Part shown: positions 40,691-50,580 of the stretch, in pieces | How positions within the stretch are numbered: the stretch's first letter is position 1 | Layout: every line of letters begins with the position of its first letter | From: Pseudorasbora parva | Taxonomy: Eukaryota > Chordata > Actinopteri > Cypriniformes > Gobionidae | Assembly: GCF_024679245.1 (NCBI RefSeq) | Contig: NC_090196.1 | Span: 8,334,861-8,398,860, forward strand | Reading direction: 5' to 3' | Length of the DNA stretch: 64,000 bases | Position numbers and translations under genes: made by a program | Notes under the pieces: generated by a model | The model's input: only the letters and a program-made list of their open reading frames with translations | What the model was told of the DNA's origin: nothing | Databases searched by the model: none

Positions 40691-41538
40691 TACCAGAAAG
40701 TAATGTAACAACGCAACTATCTGCAGTGCTGTTTACATAGAGTAAAATCCACACCAGATTAATTAAAATCACATAGAACTAGCCGCTTAGCTAGGTTATT
40801 TAGACAGCTTACATCCCAAACACCAATTTTCGGCGAGAAAAATAATAAAAGATGATTCGCTTGCTGTATTCCTCAATTGTAAGTCGCTTAGGAGAAAAGC
40901 GTCTGCTAAATGATTAAAGCGTTTACACATAAACAGCCACAGTTTCAGCTATTCGCCCTATCAGTTTGCCCCATTAACTTCTATCACAAGTAGCCTAAGT
41001 TACATTAAATTCGATTTTTATTTGTTTTACAAACTGGGCAACGAGTCGGAGAGGTTTTCTGTGGTAATCGACAGTATTTTGTTTGACTGCCTGTCTGAAA
41101 AGTGTGCAGCTTTGTGATCATGTTTTTACACTGACGCTGGCAGCTGGAGTGTATGAAATGGTGTATTTGTTTCAATGCTGTAGCCTATAACATCTGTAAC
41201 ATACAAACGTTCATGTTTACAAGCTGGCATGCCATTTTATGTGTTTTTATTTCATATCAGAAATACCGAGAGTGGTCAGACGATATTTTGTTCTTTTGAA
41301 CCCGCCTCACCTTTTTAGAAGAGTACATTGAGATGTTTTTTTCTCCTCCTGGACCTGGTTCGATGTATTTTCAGGCTGCCTATTTTAAAACAAAACGAAG
41401 ACAGGACACTAATACATTATACGCCTAATACAGGGATCTGCATACAAGGTAATTTCTGTGAAATTGTTGTGTAGAAACTTTTCAGAATGTTTGCATTTTA
41501 TTTTAACATTTTTTGAGGGTTCATTTTTCTGAAATAAA

Positions 41539-42239
41539 GTTTAAAGCTGACGCATCTGGACTAGGTTTGTTTTATTAATCTTTGATATTAAAACGCGATT
41601 TCTGTTGTTGTTGTTTCTCTAGCTGAACAGGCTCATCGTGCTAACAATAACATGCTCATTAATATATCATATTATAACTGGATATACCGGATATAATACA
41701 CTCAGTGCACTTTACGTTGTTAGGATAAAGGTCTAACAGCTGACAAACGTTAAGGTAATTGTTTTAATAATGTCTCCAACAGCTTTCAACCACTAGAGGG
41801 AACACAAGCGTTACAATTCATAATGCAAGTCAGATGAGCGAGGTCAGTAAGTGAAACTACATTTAAAAAGTATTCATATCAAATGCACTGCCCATATCTT
41901 TTTTGACTGCACATTTTTATTTTAATCAAGATAGTTAATGTACAACTTAGGCAACATATCTTTACAATATGTTACACAAGACTGAACATGAGGCAAGGAG
42001 AACAGTCAAACTCTGATTCATGAACACAAAAATAGGTCTTAGGTAGGCCTAATGATTCAGTGTGTGAGAGAGATTATGGTTCCAGTATTGGTACATTATC
42101 TTTCTGTGGGTGTTAATACTCACCAGATCTAACACTATTACTCTTTTTAAACACAGCTAATTCCACAGTTATTAGCTTCACCCAATCTTTTTCATATTTT
42201 TTTCTATTATTATTCATTATTTTTTTAAGTTAAGAAGCA
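41539..42239. other. Intergenic, nothing recognised
   Basis: No gene. A Tc1 terminal repeat expected before 42240 is absent; the sequence just upstream only loosely matches the Tc1 5' leader (ttaagaagcaggaaaa). Confidence 0.4.
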
Positions 42240-43287
42240 GGAAAAATGGGCAAGCATAAGGATTTGAGAGAGTTTGACAAGGGCCACATTGTGATGGCTA
42301 GACGACTGGGTCAGAGCATCTCCAAAACTTCAGCTCTTGTGGGGTGTTCCCGGTCTGCAGTGGTCAGTATCTGTCAAAAGTGCTCCAAGGAAGGAACAGT
42401 GGCAAACCGGCGAAGGTGTCATGCCGAGGCTCATTGATGCACGTGGGGAGTGAAGGCTGGCCTGTATGGTCTGATCAACAGATGAACTACTGTAGCTCAA
42501 ATTTCTCAAGAAGTTAATGCTGGTTCTGATAGAAAGGTGTCAGAATATACAGTGCATCGCAGTTTGTTGCGTATGGGGCTGCATAGCCACAGAGCTATGC
42601 AGGGTGCCCATGCTGATTTCGGTCCACTGCCGAAAGTGCCAAAAGTGGGCATGTGAGCATCAGAACTAGACCACAGAGCAATAGAAGAAGGTGGCCTTGT
42701 CTGATGAATCACGTTTTCTTTTATATCACGTGGAAGGCTGGGTGCATGTGTGTCAATTACCTGAGGAACACACTGCACCAGGATGCACTATGGGAAGAAG
42801 GCAATCCGGCGGAGGCAGTGTGATGCTTTTGGCAATATTCTTCTGTGAAATCTTGGGTCCTGCCATCCATATGGATGTTACTTTGACATGTAATAACTTA
42901 AGCAATGTTGCAGACCATGTACACCCTTTCATGGAAACGGTATTCCTTGGTGGCTGTGGCCTATGCGCCCTGCCACAAAGGAAAAATGGTTTAGGAATGG
43001 TTTAAGGTGTTGATTTTGCCTCTTGGATTGAGATCTAATTTCCCAGATCTCAATCCAATCGAGCATCTGTGGGGCTTTGCTAAGCAGAACAAGTCCAATC
43101 CATGGAGACCCCACCTCGCAACTTACAGGACTTCTGCTGCTAACATCTTGGTGCCAGATACCACAACCCATCTTCAGGGGCCTACTGGAGTCCATGCCTT
43201 GATGGATCAGGGCTGTTTTGGCAGCAAAAGGGGGTTCAACACAATATGAGGAAGGTGGTTATAATGTTATGCCTGATCTGTGTATTT
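42240..43287 (+). pseudogene. Tc1 transposase gene, broken in several places
   Basis: Starts [20 protein letters not shown] with the paired-like helix-turn-helix (to 42437). It then continues in other frames with DRKVSEYTVHRSLLRMGLHS (about 42530), SDESRFLLYHVEGWVHV (42691 on, the second Asp region) and FPDLNPIEHLWGF (about 43040-43080, keeping the last Glu). At least three frame changes and stops. The right terminal repeat ends ttatgcctgatctgtgtat near 43287; the left one is missing. Confidence 0.85.
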
Positions 43288-43639
43288 AGCAAATTATATC
43301 TCTCGGTCCACTATATACGTTTAGCCAACTATGATGACTTCTTCTTTTGTGAACACCGGAAATGTGAAAATTCTATTTTGACTCTGAAAAAAGATAAACG
43401 AAAGAATTGACCTGCAGTGTAACGGGTGGGGCAGGCTTGTTCACAATGTAAGCAAACACAGTCATTATGTCAAGACAAATAAGTGTCATATTGGGGGACT
43501 TTGAGACTTTCAGTGCTTTCAGTGACTCATAAGGAGCTTAATGGGGGAAAAAATACATATGCTCACTCACAATGTAGGCCCGTTCACGTCAATAAAAATA
43601 ACTAGATAAGCATCCATACACACCAATGGACAATAATGA

Positions 43640-44114
43640 TCTGTTAAAGGGTTAGTTCACCCAAAAATTTAATTTATGTCATTAATGACTCACCCTAATG
43701 TTGTTCCACACCCGTAAGACCTCCGTTCATCTTCAGAACACAGTTTAAGATATTTTATATTTAGAGCATATGCAAGTGTAAGCACAGTATACTGTCCATG
43801 TCCAGAAAGGGAATAAAAACATCCTCAAAGTAGTCCATATGTGACATCAGTGGGTTAATTATAATCTCTTGAAGCACCGAAAATAGATTTTGGTCCAAAA
43901 ATAACAAAAACTACGACTTTATTCAGCATTGTCTTCTCTTCCAGGTTTGTTTTCAGATTCTAATTAACAACTGATGTCACATATGGACTACTTTGATGAT
44001 GTTTTTATTCCCTTTCTGGACATGGACAGTATAGTGTGCATACACTTGCATATGCTCTCGACTAAATATAAATTATCTTAAACTGTGTTCCGAAGATGAA
44101 CGAAGGTCTTACGG
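43640..44114. repeat. Long fold-back element, arms about 155 bp
   Basis: 43712-43866 and 43954-44114 are inverted copies: cgttcatcttcagaacacag, atactgtccatgtccagaaa and tagtccatatgtgacatcag recur in reverse with few mismatches. An agttcacccaaaaattta block leads in from 43650. The right side is cut off at 44115, where Tc1 sequence follows. Confidence 0.8.
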
Positions 44115-44124
44115 CTAGACTACT

Positions 44125-44795
44125 GCAGCTCTTGTGGGGTGTTCCCGGTCTGCAGTGGACAGTATCTATCAAAAATGGTCCAAGGAAGAAACAATGGTAA
44201 ACCAGCACCTGGGGTAATGGTTCCAAGGCTCATTGGTGCACGTGGGGAGCGAAGGCTGGTCCTTGTAGTTCGATAAAACAGACAAGATACTAGGTAGCTG
44301 GTCTGTGGCTATTCAGCCCCAAACGCAACAAACTGTGATTGTGTATTCTGACACCTTTCTATCAGAACCAGCATTAACTTCTTGAGCAACTTGAGTGACA
44401 GTAGCTTGCCTGTTTGATCGGACCACACGGGCCAGCCTTCACTCCCCATCAATGAGCCTCGGCCGCCCATGACCCTGTTGCCGGTTTACCACAGTTCCTT
44501 CCTTGGAGCACTTTTACTGACCACTGCTACCAGAAAACTCTAAAAAAGCTCCAGTTTTAGAGATGCTCTGACCCAGTCGTCTAGCCATCACATATTTGGC
44601 CCTTGTTAAACTCTGTCAAATTCTTACACTTGCTGATTTTTCCTGCTTCTAACAAATCAACTTTGAGTACAAAATGTTCACTTGCGGCCTAATACCAACC
44701 CATTAATAGGTGCAGAGATGAAGAGATAGGGTTATTCACTTTTTCCTGTCAGTGGTCATAATGTTATGTCTGATCGGTGTATATCGTCTCAAGCT
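44125..44795. mobile_element. Two Tc1 fragments in opposite orientation
   Basis: 44125-44275 (plus) matches the transposase start at 42330-42450 (ctcttgtggggtgttcccgg). From about 44300 to 44795 the minus strand carries the same 5' half plus its terminal repeat, ending ttatgtctgatcggtgtata. Both are truncated. Together they form an imperfect inverted pair. Confidence 0.8.
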
Positions 44796-45717
44796 CTTTA
44801 AAGGACGGATCGGACGGATTCTGATAGGCTGCTCATCATCTATTCAGCTGGAGAAAAACGAAATGAATTCTGAATGTGATTCAAATTATAGTTTGTCTGT
44901 GTCATTACAAGAGGTGTAGTGTGGGATTTTCTTATAAAATTAGAATGATTATTAAAATTGTATAGTTGGCATCCCTGGGTGATCAAACATTTAGTCTTAA
45001 TTTATCCTAAAATAATCACCATTCATCAACTCTCCCACAGACTGAAGTGTATGTAGGCTTATCAATATATGTAATGATTTGAAGAGAAATCCACTCTTTA
45101 TTGAAATGTTCAGAAGTCAAGTAGCCTAACCGGATGCTTGATTAGAATTTAATATATGTCATATTGGCATATAGACTTGATGAAAGTATAAAAAGTTAGA
45201 TTTGTCCAAATGCTCAAGATCCGTGTTATTTGATCTTTTATTAGCCCGAAGCGCTCACAGCTGATAGATAAGATAATGAGTGTGTGGATGGCATTGTAAT
45301 CTCTCAGACTAACACAATTAATGCAAATTCCTTAAGACTAGATGAGGATCGGTGATTGATTAGCACCTTCAATTGAAATAACATTCTTTCAAGTCTACTT
45401 TGATTTCAATACAATACAATTGTATTTATTCTCTTGATAATGCAGGGAGTTTGGCATTATAAAATGAATAACCGGGAACTGTGTTACAGACAAAGGCAAA
45501 ATAAACAAGGCTATTTGGCCTATAGCCTACATAAATCATATATTTACAATAAATGTGTATAAGGCCTAGTCTAATGATTAATATTAAAAGTTTCAAAATT
45601 CGATTCAACAAAACGACATGAAAACAAAAATAATCTTTTCATGACTTCACTTCAAGTTTTTTTTGAAACCCATGAGTTTTGATTGACTGACTCCCCAGCG
45701 ACTATAACTTCCTGTAA
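44796..45717. other. Intergenic upstream of abtb2; possible regulatory block at 45240-45380
   Basis: Mostly AT-rich without repeats I recognise. Bases 45240-45380 are of more even composition and include agataagat (GATA-like), an octamer ATGCAAAT at 45321-45328 next to aatta, and tgattgattag. These motifs are short, so this is only a suggestion. Confidence 0.35.
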
Positions 45718-45900
45718 AAGAGATAGTTCATCCAAAAATGAAAACTATGTCATTACTTAGTCTCAAGTTGTTCCAAATATGTATGAACAGTTTCTTACTT
45801 ATGTTTAACAAAAATATATTATTTTAAAGAATATTGGTAACCAGACAGTTGCTAGAGCAGGACAAAAACATTATGGAAGTCAATGGCAATGGCTACCGTC
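45718..45900. repeat. Common cyprinid repeat fragment
   Basis: Starts aagagatagttcatccaaaa and contains tcaagttgttccaaatatgt, the standard wording of a very abundant cyprinid repeat. It ends a few hundred bases before the abtb2 promoter region. Confidence 0.6.
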
Positions 45901-45929
45901 AGTTGTAAACCTCTCAAAAGCTAACATTT

Positions 45930-46557
45930 GAATCCGTGTAGACAGCGTCGTTGGTTGTAACGTGAGAGTGGTTCGCCGTTCTAATGTAGATGCGAGTTTG
46001 GTGGACTGATTCACAAACGCTTCAAACTCTTTCCAAACGAGTCGTTCAGACGTTCAAATGAATCGTTTCGCTCGCGAATCAAACACCATACACTCTCTCG
46101 CGCTCTCTGCTTTCAGTTCAGTCATGAGTTTCCAGTAAGAAGAGGCGTGTGGTGAGAACGGAACATCACCCGTGTCTGCATAATCTGTAAGGATACCGAA
46201 AGCGTCCGATTTAGACTAAATTGATGGATCTCCACTCTAAACTTTCTGTCCAGTTCGGACTATTATTTTCAAGAACTGGATGGTAAACAAGACTGCGCAC
46301 TTCACTGCTCTTACGGGAATTTAGTGAGGTAAGCAAGTTTCCCCAAACATTTTCTTTTTCAGAAGATGTAACTTGGACATTTCAAACTTTCACCCAAGAT
46401 ATTGATGGTCATTAGTGTATCAAATAAACTACTGCATGAATGTCAAAGAGAATCTGAACCAGCAGAACCAGCTTGAGTTTCGCGCAGCTGGAAAGTCTCA
46501 TATGCTCTCCGGTTCCCTTTAAAAAAACACACACACACGCACCAGGAACCAGCAGCA
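45930..46557 (+). promoter_or_regulatory. abtb2: Probable abtb2 promoter and 5' untranslated region
   Basis: CpGs become frequent from about 45940 (cgtcgttgg, ttcgctcgcgaatca, tctctcgcgctctc) compared with the AT-rich flank. No TATA box was seen, as expected for a CpG-type promoter. A donor-like gaggtaagcaag at about 46327 and a weak acceptor before 46544 would allow a small 5'UTR intron, but this is unproven. Transcription start not determined. Confidence 0.4.
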
Positions 46558-47413
46558 ATGGCAGGAACAAACAGCTCAAACATGAAAACTCTGGAGGATT
46601 TAACTCTGGATTCTGGTTATGGAGCAGGGGACTCGTGTAAGTCCTTAAGCCTGTCGTCGTCCAAGTCAAACTCGCATGCGTTCATGAACACCCCTCACCG
46701 GGGGAACTGGTGGTACTACTCCGGATCCATGAACAGCAGGAACAACAGCTGGGATACAGTCAACACAGTGCTTCCCGAGGATCCAGAGGATATTTTCTCT
46801 AAGTGCCCACGCTTACCGGAGCTGGAGGAGTTCCCGTGGACGGAGGAGGATGTGGGGAGGGTCGTGCGTAAAGGAGCGGGGAAGGGCGCCTCGCTTTCCG
46901 CGGAGGCTGTGCGCAGGCTGGCCACCCTGATGCGCAGAGCGCTCATCCGCATCTCCAGAGAGGCGCAGAGGCTCAGTGTCATGCACTGTAAATGCACCCG
47001 GTTCGAGGTCCAAAGCGCGATCCGCCTGGTGCTCAGCTGGGCGCTGGCGGATCACTGCGTCTCGGCCACTGTGAAGGCCATATCTATGTACAACATGAGC
47101 GCAGGAGAGCTCTTGCGCAAGGGGAAGTCAGCCCGGTGTGGGCTCGTGTTCTCCGTCGGACGGTTTTTCCGCTGGATGGTGGACACTCGGATCGCGGTGC
47201 GCATCCACGAGTACGCGGCCATCTGCCTGACCGCGTGCATGGAGGCGCTCGTGGAGGAGGTGGGCGTGCGCGTGCTGATGGCGGAGAGGGAAGGCGCGAC
47301 ACCCGGCTGCGTCCTGACAGCAGAGGCGCTGGAGGGGGTCATCAATAATGATGCCGAGCTATGGGGTGTCCTGCAACACTATGAGCATCTCATCTGTGGG
47401 AAGAACGCCAACG
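46558..47413 (+). CDS. abtb2: Ankyrin repeat and BTB/POZ domain-containing protein 2, first coding exon
   Basis: 285 complete codons plus one base, ending at the donor gtaggt (47414). ATG at 46558 has cagca before it, and no in-frame alternative is needed: the start [20 protein letters not shown] matches the family N-terminus. Diagnostic stretches are [20 protein letters not shown] ([17 protein letters not shown]), [36 protein letters not shown] and [20 protein letters not shown]. These favour ABTB2 over ABTB3/BTBD11. This exon carries the Ser-rich head and the histone-fold-like region; ankyrin repeats and the BTB domain come from later exons beyond base 64000. ABTB2 is a poorly studied cytosolic BTB adaptor, reported to limit alpha-synuclein aggregation. 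The exon is GC-rich compared with everything around it. Confidence 0.93.
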
Positions 47414-47852
47414 GTAGGTGCCACTTCGCTGTTACTGTTGCCTAAACTGTTTCACTCGTCAGTTCCTCGTGGGTAAAATGTTGTTGAAATGAAACACCAC
47501 AAGAGTTGACCCGTCACCATTATGCACACCTGGAATTGCCTCTCTTCAAGGCTGCATTTATTTGATCAAAAAAACAGTAAACAACAGTAATACTGTGAAA
47601 TATTACCATTTAAACGAACTGGTTTGTGTTATACTATATTTTAAAATATAATTTATTCCTGTGATCAAAGCTCCATTTCCAGCATCATTAGTGACTTCAG
47701 TGTCACATGATCCTTCGGGAATCGTTCTAATATGATGATTTGCTGCTAAAGAAACATTTTTAATTATTATTAATGTTAAACACAGTTGTGCTGCTTCATA
47801 TTTTTGTGGAAACAGTGATTTTATTGTTGGTGTAATATTAATTAATTAATTA

Positions 47853-47854
<2 letters not shown>
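47414..47854 (+). other. abtb2: Start of abtb2 intron 1
   Basis: The donor gtaggtgcc begins the intron, which continues to the window end; a long first intron is also known for mammalian ABTB2. Bases 47540-47780 (ggctgcatttatttgatcaa, gtgacttcagtgtcacatga) are a common fish dispersed repeat. Confidence 0.6.
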
Positions 47855-47909
<55 letters not shown>

Positions 47910-48189
47910 GCACATGTCGTGTTTCCATGTTTTATGGGGACTTTCCATAGGCGTAATGGATTTCATACTGTACAAACTGTACATCCTATCCCCTTACACT
48001 GCCCCTGCCCCTAAACCTACCCATCACAGGAAACATTCTGCATTTTTACTTTCTCAAAAAAACTCCTTCTGTGCGATTTATAAGATGGTTTCCTCATGGG
48101 GACCTAAAAATGTCCCCACAAGGACAAGGATTTCGGATATTGCCATCTTTGTGGGGACATTTTATCCCCATAACGTAGGGATTACCAGG

Positions 48190-48250
<61 letters not shown>
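47855..48250. repeat. Block framed by two (CA)n microsatellites
   Basis: (CA)n at about 47855-47907 and again at 48191-48249 enclose about 280 bp containing tcatggggacctaaaaatgt and tttgtggggacattttatcc. I recognise that middle part as a widely dispersed teleost repeat that often has CA tails. Confidence 0.85.
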
Positions 48251-48251
<1 letters not shown>

Positions 48252-49549
48252 TATTTTTATTTTTTACTTAGCCTTGTATTATGATTTCCAGAAAAATAAA
48301 AAATAAAATAAATAAGCAGCTATAACTCTTTTCAACATTGATAAAAAAAAAAAAAATATATATATATATATGTGGTATATGCCTAAATGTATTTTAAATA
48401 CTTCACACAACAACATTTCACATTTTCATTTAAAGTTGAAGTACTAAATAAAAAATAAATAGACATTTAAAAAACAATGCTAAGATTTCAATTAAAATGA
48501 AAACGGGAAATATAAAAACAATATACAAAAACTATGATAGTATATGAAAGACATTAAAGCAATACTGATTTGGACATTTAAAAACATGTATATTATTAAT
48601 TTTAAAAAAGATAGCACTTTTCATAGGTTTGTTGGGCTTGTTGGGTTTAAGACTCTTCAACAATACAAAGACTTGAGTATTTTGGTTGTGAAACATTAGT
48701 GGACCGTTAGTAATGATCATAATTAATGTGACAAACTACACCTGTGGTTGCTCTGCTCAGACACCTGCGTGGGAAAGCTCCTTGGGAAATGATTTCATAC
48801 ATCCTCACCTTCATAAGAAACACGGCCACACCAGTTGCTTATAATAAATTAGTACCTGTCGAACTAGTTTAAAAACGAAATACTGGCATGATTGTTTAAA
48901 AGGATATTTTGGTGCTAGTTATTTTTACTAAAAAACTGAATTTGAAATCTGTTGGTAGACCCACATAAACGTTGATCGCTTTCCTTATTAGTCGTCTTCA
49001 CATTTGGTCTGATGGAAATGAAAACTAATGTACAGGAATCACAGGTCAGTTACATCATTCTGCCTGTAACAGGTCATTACACACTTCCTCTTCTCCAGCG
49101 TTGAGAATTACCCCTCTCTGCAAGTTCTGCATCATCTAGGTTGCATTTTCATTTTGATTTGTCAGTGGTATACCAGCATCGAGCATGGGCTTTTTTTTTT
49201 TTCTACCAGCACTTAGTTTCCTGTTTTAGCAGACCAAGGGAAGGAAAACAAACCACATCTGTAAAGAAAAACAAGTGGTTCTGATGTATATCAGTGTCCG
49301 TCTGTCATCATCACTCATTAATTCATTGTGCTCTGTTGTGATGTCATTCAGGACAAATCTTATACTAGTGGTTGATATGTGTGTACTAGATTTATATATT
49401 ATTTCAATAAATTAGATTTGTGCTTTTCTGTGCAGAATCCACCACCATAATATTACTGTTGCCATTGTGTTGCTTAGGTGTTTTTAAGCACAAATGTATT
49501 GCGCAAGTAAAAATTGCTCTATGGTCTCTAATTATGGCCTGGTATAAAG
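48251..49549. other. abtb2 intron 1, nothing recognised
   Basis: AT-rich, with (A)n(TA)n near 48344-48371. No exon, gene or clear repeat. Confidence 0.4.
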
Positions 49550-49745
49550 ATGAGTTTTCGTCGATCCGATTACAAGTTGATGACGCCAAACATAGGGTCT
49601 AAAATGTTTAGCGCTTGTCCACTTCCAGAGGTAGTCGAAAATGCAACTAGCTCGTGTGGTCGATTGCGTTCAAACAGCCACAAAAGAATGCCTACTGACC
49701 TAACGCATGGACATTATGGGAAGCGCGCTAGCCAGACAGATTTAA
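49550..49745. repeat. Partial reverse copy of the 55235-55892 element
   Basis: The text cacttccagaggtagtcgaa, gaatgcctactgacctaacg and attatgggaagcgcgctagc is the diverged reverse complement of parts of 55640-55815. No terminal repeat or duplication is present, so it is a fragment. Confidence 0.7.
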
Positions 49746-49871
49746 AGGTTGAAGATTCAAAGAGTTTCTAATGATTCCTGATTTCAAACACACACTCACA
49801 GCATTTGGCATCATCTTGCAGCAATCATTTGTTTCTCTGTCGTCTCCTTTCAAGATAAATAAATTGTCAGT

Positions 49872-50088
49872 AGCCATCTTGGAAAACAGTCTCGACCAGT
49901 CGAGCCATGAATGCTGTGCTAAGTGAGCTGATCGATAGGAATTAAGTTTGTGAAATCTAATTACATGGAAATGCATGAATTATATCTGTTTATTTAAAAA
50001 TGTGGTTGACTAACTACAAGCGAAGAAGTGTCCCATATAAGATTCCAAGTCACAGTTCAACTGGTCGAGGCTGTTTTCCAAGATGGCG
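49872..50088. repeat. Short inverted-repeat element
   Basis: agccatcttggaaaacagtc at 49872 and its near-exact complement ending at 50088 give 27-bp arms separated by about 160 bp. A small MITE or a rearranged fragment. Confidence 0.65.
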
Positions 50089-50366
50089 ATTGTTTGTATA
50101 CGCGTAATGTACTGTCTTTATAAAGTATCTTCTTATTAAACTGTTGGTTCACTTAGAAAGTTCTCAATGCTTCGGTTTGCATGTAGGGACCCTCATTATG
50201 CTACCGTGTTAGTGTGAGGCTATTTTGAGCCTTGTTAGTGGTATTAACTAGCGATTTAATTTTACTTGCTCTGTGCCCCATAGACAAGCACTATAAGCTG
50301 ATCTGTTTTTAGAGATAAAACTCTTTAATTTATGCATCTCAGAGAACGATCTACTCGGTAACCATG

Positions 50367-50580
50367 TGTTAAGTGGGGACACTAAAATTATGATCCAAGT
50401 TATTCAACCAAATATACAAATAAAATGTATTAATTTGGTCATATTTAATTCTATAAACTATCCAAATTAAACTAGCCAAATCAAATTTTGTTGCAATATT
50501 ATCCTGTTTGACACTGTGAAGCATTGAAACAATCGTAAAAGCGCGATATAAATAAAGTTGATTGATTGATTGATTGATTG
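50367..50580 (+). mobile_element. LINE 3' end with (TTGA)n tail
   Basis: Matches the LINE tail at 15560-16085: gtggggacactaaaattatg, aatcaaattttgttgcaata and gatataaataaag, then gttgattgattgattgattg. Only about 210 bp, heavily 5'-truncated. Confidence 0.8.

Larger units (their letters stand above)
38885..41538 (+). other. b4galnt4: Probable b4galnt4 3' untranslated region
   Basis: It follows the stop without an obvious acceptor. Candidate polyadenylation signals AATAAA occur at 40844-40849 and 41533-41538; the second is followed by ordinary intergenic sequence. The repeats at 40091-40202 and 40205-40690 would lie within this UTR, so the true end might be earlier. Transcript data would decide. 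Confidence 0.45.

Noticed and set aside
46716..47345. Minus-strand and other-frame open frames within the abtb2 exon
   Set aside because: GC-rich shadow frames of a confidently identified coding exon.
46558..47413. ABTB3 (BTBD11) instead of ABTB2
   Set aside because: LPEDPED and [12 protein letters not shown] segments and the lack of the long Gly/Ala/His insert before the NNDAELWG segment fit ABTB2.
47914..48306. 130-codon frame with a His-Thr run
   Set aside because: Produced by the (CA)n microsatellite and a dispersed repeat; no gene-like content.
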